Notes: generated from the sequence alone by a model not told the origin. A stretch of DNA of 64,000 nt from Pisaster brevispinus (GCA_023634235.1 JAMKCF010000014.1:10448001-10512000); one strand, 5' to 3'; numbered from the stretch's first letter, positions 35,791-47,726 are shown. Translations and numbers: made by a program.

Positions 35791-36050
35791 TGACAGACAA
35801 ATGTTAAGATTTACAAAGAAAATTCAAACAAAGATGACCCCAATGTGTGAATCCGAGTGAAAATTTAACGCCTCCATTATAAAAAATTATGTGTTCTCTT
35901 GATCTTATGTCACCAATGCCTTTGGATGAACAATGTTAAACTACACACACGTAGTGTATCAGTTTCACAGCTGAAACATACAGGACATTGGTCTTGTCAA
36001 ACTACAAGCAGATGTCCACAGAAAGTGCACCCCTCCAAGCCTCTAGACCA

Positions 36051-36299
36051 GGGTCCAATCTCAAAGCTCTGCTTACCGCCAAATTCTGCACTTGTGATCA
36101 CCATTCTCCGCTCGCTGTGCAAGCGCCAACTTTCTGCGCTAGCTGTGTAAGCGAAGAATGCCCACAGTAACATGGATTACGCGCAAAAAACAAAACACTC
36201 CCACTAACCTGTGAAATATGTTTCCGTAAGCGCGGAATTCCCTGCTTCCGTAAGCGCCGATTCTTTGCTAACGGTAAGCAGAGCCATGACACTGCGCCC
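36051..36299. mobile_element. GGGTCCAATCTCA MITE copy
   Basis: Degenerate inverted ends ('gggtccaatctcaaagctctgcttacc' and 'ggtaagcagagccatgacactgcgccc') with the same gtaagc-rich interior as 23,371-23,622. Confidence 0.7.
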
Positions 36300-36621
36300 T
36301 GCTCTCTCTCTCACTCTCTTGTAACCTTTTTTTGAACTCCTCTGCGCCCTTACTACCCGCAATTTTTTTTCTTCAAATTTGACACAAATTCACATCATAT
36401 CCGGTTCAGCTATCAGAACCTAAAAATGTCTCCAATTGAAACCTGATTTTACTTTTTATAAAAAAATATGTTGATTAATCTGTTTTCCATCGTATAAGAG
36501 CTGCTTTCTGCACAAAGCACTTAGGAGTTGCAGTGTTCAGACTTCCCCAGCACTCTGAAAGGCAAGATTTCATTTTTGCGCACCCTCAAGGCAAGTCCAC
36601 GTCTGACTGGATGTGACCGCA

Positions 36622-36663
36622 TCATAACGGAAGCTTCTTCATCTGTTCGTACGTAATAAAAAA
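36622..36663 (-). CDS. SLC25A14/30: SLC25A14/30 exon 7 with stop
   Basis: Encodes [13 protein letters not shown] (284-296), then TGA. Acceptor aaccag|TTT. Without this exon the protein would lack the conserved end of helix 6. Confidence 0.9.
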   Translation of the reverse strand, partial: FFITYEQMKKLPL

Positions 36664-39600
36664 CTGGTTAAATCCAACGTTAAGGAAGACAATACAAATG
36701 CGAGGTACTGACAAGTTTCAATGTCAGTGGAAGGTTTGTTACACTCTTTTATTCAGGCACGACACTATATCAACGAAAACTTTGTCGGGTGATTTTACTA
36801 GGATCCTCCCCCACTAAGCAGAAAATGCAACACCACATGGTTACCTCATCGTCCAAACTGTTGGATCCTATTTAGGGTGTTACTGGTAAGCCTGAACCCA
36901 TGTAATGCCAGGGCTTGCCCCTTAACACTAGCCTGGCATAGGTTTTTTAACAAAAGTTCACGAGATATCGCCTTACATCACAAGGCCGGACGGCCAGTTT
37001 AAGGTGAGGGCTACACTACTGCCCAAATCAACTGTCTACAGGGGTGCGTTGCCACAATTTTAAACTCCAGGGGTTAAAACAGGGTTTAAACCCCCCTTCA
37101 CAGTCCGTAAGGATGTACATGTACATGTAGGCATGGGTATCATCCACTAGGAGCCTGGCTGGTAGAGCAGAATGAACCATCTGTGCTTCTTTTTATGAAA
37201 ACAATTATGGCCAAGTGCCTTGCTCAAGTGTCATGACCGGGATTCGAACCCACACTCTGCTGCTGACAACACCAGAGCTTGGGGTCCGGTGAACTAGACC
37301 GCTCGGCCACGACGTGCCATGTTGTGTAGTAAAAACTGCTACGAGCTTGTAACCACCACTTCTCAACTTGCCCTATGGGCTCCTAAAAACTGTCCATCCT
37401 ACTTGTTTTATAATGCTCATAATTCTTCCCTTTCAGATGTGAATACTACATTTTTAAAATGTTTCAGTACATTTTTGAGTGAGTCCATTTTTATTTGAAC
37501 CAATGCTGCTTGTGATCGCTACCATTAATACATCAGAAAGACACATTTTTGACAACACATGTTTGAAATCTGGGCTCCTGCAACTCACTGCGGGCAAAGA
37601 AAACCGCACAGTACGACTACTTTACACAAACCGTAAGCCCATTGGCCTACACCAGTATGCTTGATGACATGTAATGCAGTTAATCAGTTCAAAAAGAAGA
37701 ATTTAAAAGGGACGATCTGTAAAGGACACCAAGGACCATTAAAAAAAAAAGGCCGGTTTATAACCAAAAGGATACAATAATGTTCCAAGGTCCGAGTCTC
37801 ACCCACGTTGGTATGAATCCTTTATACAGAGCAAAGAACCCCTCATACTTGAACGTCTGAAAAGTAGAAGTAAAAAGTGATTTGCCATGTTAAGAATGAT
37901 GCTACAATGGTGAGCACCATTTCACTGTGCTGCTTACCGCAGAATTCTGTGCTTACCTCGCCCTGTAATGCATGTAATTTTATGGGCAGCAGTAAGTGTA
38001 GAATTCTGCAGTCAGCAGAGCCATGAAACTGGGCCCGTTGTGTGGTCCAAACGTTTCAAAACAGTATCTTCTGCCCATCTCGGGAGAGGGCGAGCAGATT
38101 CGAGACCACACACACCGGCTCTTTTCAGAGCCAGCATGCCTCACAAAAGAGATTTCCACATGGTTGTACCCCAAAGTTTACCAGTAATTAGTTACTTCCT
38201 ATCATCTACACTATGCAAAGCTTCGAACATCACCTCCATCGTCTGGGCAGAATGCTTTGTATTTTGTATGTCACAACAACAAAAAACAGTTCGGAAACGC
38301 TCAAACCCGGTAAAAAAATAACATGTGTTGTGTACCATTTGCAACTGGTTTCCTGCTTATATTTTGCTCAGCAGACACTGTCGTCGTGATCACAGTCTGC
38401 TTGTGGCTGGACATGGAAACAGAAACTGTCACCCAGTTACTACACCCTCGCATGTTGACCGTCACATCACAAACAAAAGCTTTAAAGGGTGTCGTCATTG
38501 TCGGTCGCACGTGTGCAGTAACTGGGCGAGAGTTCAGAATTTAATGTCTCTCCACAGACTCACTGAGATCATGACGCCAGTGCCCCTTTGACCACAATTG
38601 TCTGCTGAAGTACTCAGTGCCCAATACCATGGAGATGCTTAAGCAGAAACCATTGCTGAATTATTTTCCTCTAAGCCAAACCGAACGGGATACCAGTCAC
38701 TGATGATAAGTGTGAAATGGTATTTCGGCTGGTAACCTTATTTCTGGTAAGCATGTTTTGCTGTTCATAGTCACCTTGACCAGGCAGTCCAATGAGTTCT
38801 TGTATATGTGTTGAGATTTACTGGAGCAGCCTCGTAGGTTTCTTTGGTTCATTAGTCGTGTCTTGACGACATCGATGGGCGTTGACGCAACGGCTCCAGC
38901 AAACCCGGCAACAAAGCTTGCACTGAGACCAAAAAAAAATAATAAAATGGAAGAATGGAAGAGTGTTAAGGCCTTGTCACAAGACACAACTTTTACTGGC
39001 AACTTGGAGGCAACCAACTGCAGTGCATGCACATGAAACACTTTGGCAGCACAGGAGTAAGTTTTCAGACATTGCTTATAATCCCCAAGAAAAATAATTA
39101 TGTGAACATTCAAATGAGAGTGCCTTTTTCTCCTGAGAGGTTGCCTGGAATTGGTTGCCTGCAAATTGCCTTGTGTGACATTATTCAAATATGAGTGTCT
39201 TTTCAGGCCTCGAAATAACCCATGGCCTCCATAGCAATTGCCGTGGTGCCCTCTGCAAAGTTCCAATACAAATTTACACTTTCCTAACAGAGTGGAAAAT
39301 TGCCGCGCCCCTTCCAGAGCGAAGTCCAAGGCCTGTCTTTTCTTCTGAGAGATTGCTTGGAATTGGTTGCCTGCTAATAGACTTTTATCATGCTGCCACC
39401 ATCTTGGTCATGTTCCCTGTATCCAATAACAGTAATGAATGCAAACATTCATTGAACAAAAAGGAACCGGACTATTTCTCCTTCCAGCCTCGGTTTGGCT
39501 ACATTGATTTAACTGGGAGAAAAGTAAGATGGCCGCACCATGATAAAGGTCTATTGCCTTGTGTTGAGGGCCTTGTCACACATGGCAATTTTCAGAGCTT

Positions 39601-42600
39601 GGCAACTTGGGAGGCAACCAACTGCACTGCTTGCAAAAGGAACACTTTGGTAGTGCAGGAGTTATTTTTTTCTTACGATGTCATACAACACTCAAGAAAA
39701 ATTAGTGAAAATTGAAAATGTTATCCTTAAGAAAATCATGATGAGAAAACTCATACGTGAATGAATTTTCATCTTGGAGATTTTCTGCTTGGAACTAGTC
39801 GCCTGTAAATTGCAAAGAGTGACATGGCCCTTAGAAGGGCTGCTTACCACGGAACCCTGAACTTATGGTACCCTACACAAAAGGCCGAATTCTATGGGAT
39901 TACTGTATGTAAGCGCAGAAGTATGTGGTAAGCAGTGCCACAACATTTTGGTATACCCCCCCTCGGAAAACTTTTTGATTGGAAACTCACATGAAGTGAG
40001 TTGACATGGTGTCTCCCAGCCACTTGTTGTCGATGATCCACTTCTTGAACCAATCATAGACTGGGAGTTCTACACCGCAGACGACGGCCGCTCTCTGTGC
40101 TGTGGGGACCACACCCTGTCAAACATCAAATGAAAACAACAACAAAATAATTAAACCCCCTGTGCATTCTGGCAATAAGCTGCTCCACATGCTCAGATAT
40201 TGTAAGATTGGTCTGACCCAATCAGACTCACGCAAAACCCTTAGACTCTGATAAGATTGGTACGCCTGGCTCCATGCTGAGCATAGTTGGTTTGGCTGTG
40301 CAGTACTGAATCCATCAAACTCAGGTAAAACCTTTGGAATGTGATAACACATTGGTATGCCTGGCCCAATGCTAAGCAAGGTTGGTTTGGCTGTGCAGTA
40401 CTGAATCCATCAAACTCTGGCAAATCTTTGGATCTGATAAGATTGGTCTGCCTGGCCCCATGCTAAGCAAGGTTGGTTTGGCTGTGCAGTACAGAATCCA
40501 TCAGACTGGGGCTAAACCTTTAGACTCTGATACATGTGATAAGATTGGTATGCCTGGCCCCATGCTAAGCAAGGTTGGTTTGGCTGCGCAGTACAGAATC
40601 CATCAGACTGGGGCAAAATCTTTAGACTCTGGTAATGGGTAAGATTGGTATGCCTGGCTCCATGCTAAGCATAAATGGTTTGGCTGTGCAGTACTGAATC
40701 CAATCAAATTAGGTAAATTCACAGGCAGGAAAATGGAAGAATTAGGGAGGTGTACAATAACAGACTGTCTAATTGCATTTAATTTCAATCATGTACATGA
40801 TGTACTGTACAATGTAGGGGTAAAGATCTAAACAATATACTTCAAATTTTAAAATATGTATTTACAATGTATGACACTGTGCCCTGATCATAATTTCTGG
40901 ACAGAAACTCACCCGCCATAAGCCCCTGGTTCCTTCCTCCTGGAAGATGTTAACAAAGGAGCTGATCATGCCGTTGGTGTTGGCGAAACTGGCGCCCTGC
41001 GCCTGCATTCGTACCTTCAGCACATCAGTTGGGTTGGCGATAGACGATGCCAGCACGCCGGCCGCTACGCCGCACACCACGTTGACGAGTAGGGTCTCGT
41101 TTTCGGGATTTTCCACCAGGAGTCTCTTAAAGGAGTGGTAGCAGCCCATTTTAATTGTGCCGTACGACGCCTGGCGTAGGATGGCCGGTCTGATTCTGAG
41201 GGAGGAGCGGTGAGTAAATTGATTAGAAACAGAGCAATTTTAAGACAGGTTTTTCAATACTTTCAATTATGAGATCAAATTATGTAGCACCTTGAAAGGG
41301 CATTCAGCAGCCACTGCCAGAAACACAGGGGCAAAACCCTTCTCTTAGCAATTTAAGTGTAACTGGGTTCTTTTACATGCATTACACAACACACGGGACC
41401 TACGGCTTTACGTCCCATTTGGCACCCTGAACTTAGACTGTCGGCCTTGACTTAGACCTTAGACCTTAGACAGCCACACAATGTAGTCAGCTAGTTACCC
41501 ATGCATGTGAAGGGCTCAAATGTTAAACTAGACCGCAGGCTCGAGGCCAGTGGTTTTAGCATCGTGCCAGTAAACTTCTGAATGGACAAGTCAGGTGGTC
41601 ATTGTGTTTTTTCACTTCCCCCGGAGTAGAGGGCATTCACGCCCTAATGGTCTGTGTATGAATTTTGAAGGACTCAATGTGTGGGTCAATGAACCAAGGT
41701 TTCACATACCCAGAGTAGAGTGTCCTCATGCCCCAAATGGTACATGTACATGTGTACCTACATGTATGTGTGTGTGGATTTTGAAGGATTCAATGTGTGG
41801 TTTGAAGAATCAAGGTTTCACATACCCGGAGTAGAGAGCCTTAACGCCTTCCTCTCTTGAGATCTTGACCAGGGCGTGGGTCATCCCTCGATACTTGAGC
41901 TCCTTATAGCTGCTCCCCATCTGCTGACCTTGAACCTGCAGTCGCGTCTTGGTCAAATCAATGGGGAAGGTACCTGAACAAAAGAAGTGTGATCGCACAA
42001 AACTTTTTTATAAAATTCTGACAAATAGGCAGCGCTCCTGAGATGAAAACAATAGAACTACAGGATTATTACATTATAGGAATTTGCAGACTTTCTACAG
42101 ATGGCATGCGTCGTGGCCAAACCGCTAAGCGCACCGGACTCAAGCTCTGGTGAAGAATTAAATTACATGTAAATTTCTCTTACATGTAATAGTTACAGTT
42201 AATCTGTTCAAGTAAAAACAGGTAAATGCATTTTTAAACAAATGTTTCTCATTTTGATTCTGTTGGTCTTGTAGAAAAGGAATCTGGTCCAGTGGACGCT
42301 TTGAGCTCCAAGACCTGCAATCTTGTGGACCCCCCCCCAAAAAAAAAAATAAAAATAAATAAAAATAAATTAAACAAATTAACCTTCGGTACATTGTACA
42401 TCCACTATTCTTAGATTCATCACTTCCTCCCAAAATGTTACTTCACATGTGAGTGTAATTACTCATGTTACTATATATTTCTGGTACATGTATAAATGAA
42501 ACCAAGGATGCCCCATAAGTGAACCTAATCACCGTAGCTCACAAGCCCGAGGAAACCTGTAATATAAGGGTACATGTCATGATACTCCGAGAAATGCATG

Positions 42601-45600
42601 AAGAAATATAAACAAATATTTTAATTCCATTTAAGTTAATCTTTGCATGTACTTGCTATGAGAACCAGAAACACTGGACTGGGGTTTACCCTTTTTTCTC
42701 TGGACTTGATAAGGTTTAATTTCTGTGCACTACCAATCCCAGTACATAGGACCAAAATTAGCTTTTGTCCCATCATCCCAACGACAAAGCAATTATGGTG
42801 AAGCATCTTTCTCAAGGACACAAGAGCCATGCGTGCTAGAGACTCATGAAACATCGTCTTCAACATTGCACTGACTGCGTGCGAGCAGACACTCTTCATA
42901 AGAGACTTCATAACACTCGACCACCGGCCCCGAGGCCAGTGATTTTAGCCTCGGGCCAGTAAACTCGTGACCTGACAAGTCCAGCGGTCTTGTTTTTCAA
43001 TTGAATAATAGCCAACTGTGTTGTATTTTGAACAGAAAGAAATGATGCTCAATCGTTGACCTTGAGTCTGGTATTTATACATTTCCGTTGAGAATAAAAA
43101 TATAGCTACATTATACTGCCTCATTAATGAGTAAAATCTTCTCTCAGTGCTTGTTCAAATAAAAACTATTTTGTTAAACTGTGTAGAAAGCTCTTTGACA
43201 TTAAGATTCTGGTCTTGTGAAATAAATTCTGGTCCAGTAAACATTTTGAGCTGCAAGCCCTGCGGTCTTGTGGAATTTGACCCCGAGGTCGAGCCCTGAT
43301 GATGCAAACATGAAAAGATGCCCCTGACCACTGAAAGAGCTAGCCTTTAAAATCAAGGCTTGTGTACCTTAAGACATAACAGATGGTCTGGTCACACTAG
43401 CATGACTACTACATGTATGTAGATAATGTTGTGCATGTACACCCATGGGGTGCTAGTCTTATATGTCGACGTTCATTTTTTTAAATGAAATTTACTATGC
43501 CATATTGAAATGTGTACCATCATAAATTCACCACTATCAAATACATTGACGGCTTTTACTCCAACCCACTCCCTCGCTGATCTCTGGAGTGGTTTTATTA
43601 CCCCCGGCTTCTCCTCCCGAAAATAGAATGCACTGAGGAACACCACGGGAGTCGTAGTTTTTTACCACAGCACTCGAAGTCATTCACTCAGTATTTCTAT
43701 ACTACAGTGGGTGGGTGGGTCACAAGAAATTTACTGAAAATCAAAATTCAGTTTTTATTATTAAAAAAAGTATACAAAATTAACAAACGAAAAAGAAGAA
43801 GAAAAAGTACCCAGCTGGCTAAGATTGTCAAACTTCAATTCTTGGTACAAAGTTGTTTGTTTACATGGTTTATGCCTGAAAAAAACCCATTGAAAACTAC
43901 TGATGTTGGAGACCTTTGGTCTAAAATATCTGGTTCATTTGAGGCATTACTTTGTTCTTCAGTGTATAGATTATATTATGAAGCCATCCACTATTTAAAA
44001 ATCGAAATTTGGAAATTGTTAAACATTGACTATTCTGAATGGCCCCTAATATGACCTTATGTATCCTATCATGTGCCAACATTTAAAATTGAATGACCAA
44101 AGAGCAAGGCTACCCTTGTAAATGTGCACGTCTGCAGGTGCTACCATGTCTTTAAAGTTCACTGACCTGAAAAAGGTCATGAATGTGCATGTACATGTAG
44201 GTTAAGAAAGTAATTAGTGTATCTACCTGGTCCTGATAGACCCTGACCGTGATGTCAATTGTTGCGCCTGCGCACAAACACCAACTGGTAAGCAAAATGA
44301 GTCAACATCGCACCTTTTTGCCGCCTACTGTACGCAATAAAATGGGGTTGATGGTGGCATGATACATCATAACTGTTTGTGCGTCTGCCTGAAGGACAAC
44401 TTTATGGCCTTTGCTCACCAATAGTGTCAGTAGGCGTGTGAATGTAAAATTAGCATTTCACAAATTTCTACTGCGCAACTAGGGCCTATTTGCTGGAAAC
44501 CAGTCAAAAATAGTTCAAATGACGATCGGCATTTTCAGTTTGGGTGGCAGCTCTTTTTCTGGCAAGCACAAATATTATGTGCTGTTTAAAAAGCAACTCA
44601 ATAAAATTGGAACCCGGTCTGTAGAGTGTGCACCTTTTATGCTGACTGCTACAGGTTGTGTGTAACATACTGCTCATAGTGACTGATAGGCATGTCTGGG
44701 TCCCATGTCTTTAGCACATCCTGTTTGTCATGTTTGTAAATGAACATAGATAGATAGAAAAAGGACACGTCCTTTATATTATGATATGAACATACTATTT
44801 TTACCAAACTCTTAAAGGCAAAGTTTACGCTTGGTTTTTTGAACCGTTCAATTGTTTTAATCCTGTATCACAATAGTGGCTTCATTAAATAGCGCCCAGT
44901 GACGCTCTAATCAACATTCAGTATTTTCCTGCAAGGAACACCTGAGTACAGGTGTATGCATGGTATGAGGGGCTACAACGTTTGAAGTATGAGACCTGAC
45001 TCTATTTACATAGCACCATGTACACAGACAATGTATTAATGGTGTACAAGGTGCTGTGGCACAATATGCAGCCAATCAAACCAGGAACACCGGGGCGAAC
45101 CCCTTCTCTTTTCGATATTAAGTGCACTGGGTTCTTTTACGTGCATTACGCCCCATGTTTCTCAAAATGCTTCAATACTATCGAAAGATGCTGTAACTTC
45201 TAACGAAAGTTGTTATTAATATTACCATTAATATTTAGAGTGACTACCAAATTATACATGTACCTTCCCTTTAACTCTGTCTGAGCTTTGAATACAACAT
45301 ACAGACTTGCTCAGCTGAAGCCATCTTGGAGTTTTTTCCACACGTAGGTTTAAGCTCCAACTCCGGTCTCTAACATGTCTAAGTTGGAAACACACTGCTC
45401 CAAAATTGCAGACAGAGTCCAAGCCAGAGCCAGAGCTCAAGCCAGAGCCAGAGCTCAAGCCAGAGCCAGAGCTCAAGCCAGAGCCAGAGCCCAAGCCAGA
45501 GCCAGAGCCAGAGCCCAAGCCAAGTTTGGGAAAATGCCCATGGGTTGATTTCACAAAGAGCTTAGACTCATCTTTTAACTGTATATCAACTATCAATTGT

Positions 45601-46719
45601 AATTGCTTAAAGAAGGAACATGTGGTGTCACAACACAACTCACTAAAAGTGGCAAAGTTGACAAAATGACAACTCATGTATGTAAAGATCAATCTTAGTG
45701 CTTTGTGAAATCAAGCCCTGGACTCGCTGCCAGTTTTTCAATTTACAAAAATGAATGGGGGGGGCTACAGATTACAGATTCTCACTAAAATGGGGTCAGA
45801 CTCTATAAGACTTGAATTTCAAGACACTTAGTCAACAGTTTTTGTATGTATGTCTAGCTCTAAAAGTTTTTACTGGATCACAAACAACACAAAATAAGTT
45901 TTGTTTCTTGAAACATTTGCTGAAATTCTAGAAGGAGACTGGACTTGAATGGGCCTGAAACTTTTAAAACAAAGGCCACAGACATGTCACAGGTTGTGGC
46001 CTCTGTTGCCCTTTGCTGGCCTCAGTGCCCTTCAAAAATTTCCCGTAAACTTTAATATTTTCAAATAGCACGGTGCCCTTTGCAAAATGAAAATGACCTT
46101 CCCCTCTCAAACATGAAATTCCAGGCCTGCTTGAACCTTCAAATGTATGTTCGGGGAAACACTGGACAGCAGGGCTTTGGTTTGATTATGAAATTACTGG
46201 CCCGATGCATAGGTTACTAGACTCTGGCCAGTAAACGAGTGGACAGAGCCCTGCTATATAGCCCCTCCAACCTTGGACTGCCAAAGCGAAGGATCCTGAA
46301 GGACTAAAGACCAGTAGCCCTATTAATCAACGCATATCACATGGTCAGGCATTCCAATCTTATCCAAGTCCAAACAATTTGGAGTGGAGTGACGTAGGAG
46401 AAGAGGAAATGGGAGGTCAGGATTTAGGCCACCACTAGCCAGATGCCTGCAGCTACAATGTATCTCAAGACCTCCGCTTTAATAGCCATCTCCGACTTCA
46501 GGCTTCATTTGATGTCGGGAACACCGTACAAAATGTACACCACTCCAACATGATGAGCCCAAGCCAAGGGTTGGGAAAAAGGCCCCAGTCTGTGAGGGTC
46601 TTAAAATAGAAAACAAAAGGGCTACATCGTAGCAAAGGAATTCTTTATGCCTTACCGAACTCAGCAGTAACAGATCCTATGCCCCCATAGACAAATGGTC
46701 TCCAATCCCCGGCGATCAT
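36622..46719 (-). CDS. SLC25A14/30: Mitochondrial carrier, SLC25A14/SLC25A30 (UCP5/UCP6) type, 7 coding exons
   Basis: Exons 46,719-46,656, 41,973-41,826, 41,195-40,913, 40,115-39,991, 38,922-38,775, 37,856-37,776 and 36,663-36,622 give 296 residues. All junctions are GT-AG and in phase. Three Solcar repeats carry the signature motifs PIDLTK (25-30), PTDVLK (126-131) and PIDVVK (222-227). Family-specific strings are DWRPFVYGG (5-13), RQASYGTIK (78-86), [14 protein letters not shown] (124-137) and LGPWNIIFFITYEQ (277-290). The start has an in-frame TAG four codons upstream. These inner-membrane carriers are related to uncoupling proteins and are reported to move small anions; substrate here is not deducible. 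The short N-terminus resembles SLC25A30, but a single invertebrate co-orthologue of A14 and A30 is likely. Intron 1 is 4.7 kb. Confidence 0.95.
36909..37650. mobile_element. CAGGGCTTGCC element interrupted by a SINE
   Basis: The left part ('cagggcttgccccttaacactagcctggc') and the right part ('gtagtaaaaactgct', 'aaccaccacttctcaacttgcccta', 'tttcagatgtgaatac') match 23,851-24,229. In between is other DNA including the minus-strand SINE at 37,140-37,320. The right terminus is degenerate. Lies in the last intron of the carrier. Confidence 0.65.
37140..37320 (-). mobile_element. tRNA-Leu-derived SINE fragment
   Basis: On the minus strand the head runs from about 37,318 ('gtcgtggccgagcggtctag') to 37,229 ('gggttcgaatcccggtcatga'), followed by 'cacttgagcaaggcacttggcc'. 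The anticodon region is altered (CCCAAG). Nested in the CAGGGCTTGCC element. Confidence 0.75.
37776..37856 (-). CDS. SLC25A14/30: SLC25A14/30 exon 6
   Basis: Residues 257-283 ([14 protein letters not shown]...LGPWNII). The donor ATT|GTATCC is weaker than the others. Reading through it adds VSFWL and a stop (37,758-37,760). Confidence 0.92.
38775..38922 (-). CDS. SLC25A14/30: SLC25A14/30 exon 5
   Basis: Residues 207 (split) to 256, with the third signature PIDVVKTR and LMNQRNLRG. Acceptor ggtctcag|TG, donor AAG|GTGACT. Confidence 0.94.
38972..39180. repeat. Dispersed 'ggcaaccaactgca' repeat copy in carrier intron
   Basis: Same family as 11,674-11,890: 'gccttgtcacaagacaca', 'ggcaaccaactgcagtgcatgcac', 'aacactttggcagcacaggag' and 'ggttgcctggaattggttgcctgc'. 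A second, adjacent copy is at 39,557-39,835. Confidence 0.7.
39991..40115 (-). CDS. SLC25A14/30: SLC25A14/30 exon 4
   Basis: Residues 166-206 and two bases of Ile207 ([21 protein letters not shown]...). Acceptor tgacag|GG, donor AT|GTGAGT. Confidence 0.94.
40204..40720. repeat. ~90-100 bp minisatellite, five full copies plus a partial
   Basis: Repeats start near 40,250, 40,339, 40,433, 40,525 and 40,632, each with 'attggt-tgcctggc', 'atgctaagca-ggttgg' and 'tttggctg-gcagtac-gaatcca'. Situated in the intron between carrier exons 3 and 4. Confidence 0.9.
40913..41195 (-). CDS. SLC25A14/30: SLC25A14/30 exon 3
   Basis: Gly71 (split) to Arg165, holding the second signature PTDVLK and EEGTRGLWR. 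Acceptor tccctcag|AA, donor CGG|GTGAGT. Confidence 0.95.
41826..41973 (-). CDS. SLC25A14/30: SLC25A14/30 exon 2
   Basis: Gly22 (split) to Gly71 (split), with [14 protein letters not shown] and [10 protein letters not shown]. Acceptor gttcag|GT, donor GG|GTATGT. Confidence 0.95.
42104..42152 (+). mobile_element. SINE head fragment
   Basis: 'gcgtcgtggccaaaccgctaagcgcaccggactcaagctctggt' matches the 5' half of the tRNA-Leu-derived SINE head. The B box and body are absent, so it is truncated. Confidence 0.6.
42910..43299. mobile_element. Relative of the 27,010-27,420 element, left end lost
   Basis: Shares 'ccccgaggccagtg', 'cgggccagtaaactc-tgacctgacaagtccagc', 'ttttcaattgaataata' and ends 'gaccccgaggtcgagccctg'. 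Located in carrier intron 1. Confidence 0.7.
45421..45522. repeat. 18-bp minisatellite, five units
   Basis: 'aagccagagccagagctc' and close variants in tandem, one unit extended by 6 bp. It reads as Gly/Ser/Leu or Lys/Pro/Glu repeats in different frames but is intronic (carrier intron 1). Confidence 0.92.
46170..46253. mobile_element. Minimal 84-bp CAGGGCT element
   Basis: Begins CAGGGCTTTGG and ends AGAGCCCTG, with 'ctggccagtaaacgagtggac' inside as in 27,010-27,420. Probably an internally deleted relative. Confidence 0.55.
46656..46719 (-). CDS. SLC25A14/30: SLC25A14/30 exon 1 (start codon)
   Basis: Met1 to Phe21 plus the first base of Gly22 ([21 protein letters not shown]). The ATG is at 46,719-46,717 with in-frame TAG upstream; donor G|GTAAGG. 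Confidence 0.92.
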
Positions 46720-47106
46720 TGCTTCCTTCTATGCTGACTACGCTGGGCGGAAAAAGGTTCCCTGAATCCCTCTTGGTCAGTTCCACTGACGCGATTGTCA
46801 CTGACACAGAACGATATGATGGCTGTCCGAATCTGTCTTTCACTCTAAACTTTAGAATCTTGATGTCCAACTTAGTACAAACAACACCCAAGTTTGTTGA
46901 TTATGACAGCTGTTTTTTCTGTATTTTGTTCAGCCTTGTTGAGGATTTATGCCAGCCCTCTAGCAGAAAATTATTCTAGTGTCTAACTCTAAGTAAGTGG
47001 AATCAGCACTTTGAAATCCACCGTCCGGCTGCCGAGAGTACATGATCTAATGAAAGACAAGGTGAAAGAATATTCCGTAAAAAGAATCATACATTAGGGA
47101 AAAGTA

Positions 47107-47325
47107 CTCCTAGAACTACGAGGTTTGTTCCGCTATCGTTCGATGAGACAATAGCGGAATGAACCTCATTGTCATACATGTAGTTCTAGGAGTAGGGAAA
47201 GGGTTCTCCTAGGTGTTTAGCAGGATTGTTCCGCTATTGTTCATGGAGACACTGGCCTTTGCTACTACTGGAACAATGTGGTTCGTTCTGCTATCGTCTC
47301 ACGAAATGATAGCGGAACGAACCGC
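47107..47325. repeat. Paired foldback element
   Basis: The first stem (47,107-47,192) has outer arms CTCCTAGAACTAC / GTAGTTCTAGGAG and inner arms with 'ttccgctat' / 'atagcggaa'. The second (about 47,279-47,325) has 'ggttcgttctgctatcgt' against 'atgatagcggaacgaacc'. Both share the 'tccgctatcgt' motif, so they are two related hairpins or one element with an internal duplication. Confidence 0.8.
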
Positions 47326-47710
47326 ATAGTTCTAGTAGGAGTAGGCCGTTGCCAGCTTGGTGTGTACTAGTACTACTTATATCCCCTTGTTGAATCCATC
47401 CACTTTAGCGGGGTGATGGCGGGTACCAAGTAAGTACCAGTGTGAAGCTGATTTAAGCACCAATGAACTTCTCTTAAAAACAAGCTTTCAATTGATACCA
47501 AATTTGTAGAGGTTTGATGAAAAAATGCAAACACCACCGAGCTTCCTACCATATGATTCGAATAAATGATGATAACCCCCACGGACCAGCACCCGATTGA
47601 TCACACCATGGAGGAAGGAAATTCTTCCTCCATGATCACACAGTGAAAATGAATGGATTCCGTCCGTGACAATATCAAAAAATATTACACTCTAATCATG
47701 GAAATTATTA

Positions 47711-47726
47711 GGTAAGTATACTTACC
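47711..47726. promoter_or_regulatory. Palindromic splice-donor-like site
   Basis: GGTAAGTATACTTACC is a perfect 16-bp palindrome, so a strong 5' splice-site sequence is present on both strands (AG|GTAAGTAT on plus, G|GTAAGTAT on minus). It lies about 1 kb upstream of the carrier start and could be the donor of a non-coding first exon on the minus strand, with a divergent one on the plus. No transcript evidence. Confidence 0.35.

Larger units (their letters stand above)
27800..36600. other. Intergenic region between EMC5 and the carrier
   Basis: No coding region is supported in about 8.8 kb. It is filled with MITEs of the GGGCCCAATTTCAT family, a SINE, copies of two other dispersed repeats, and a short 21-bp tandem ('caactagggaccttcaccc') at about 32,035-32,105. 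The strands between have no domain-like ORF. Confidence 0.6.

Noticed and set aside
38697..39329. 210-codon minus-strand ORF
   Set aside because: It is carrier exon 5 with read-through into introns on both sides. The intronic parts are dispersed repeat sequence, and the splice sites at 38,922 and 38,775 define the real exon.
43707..44054. 115-codon plus-strand ORF in carrier intron 1
   Set aside because: Lys/Ile/Leu-rich composition typical of AT-rich DNA, no recognisable motif, and it lies antisense within an intron. A transposon fragment is possible but unsupported.
45252..45692. 146-codon ORF with Gly-Ser-Gly-Leu repeats
   Set aside because: The repeat part is the intronic 18-bp minisatellite and the rest has no homology or splice context.
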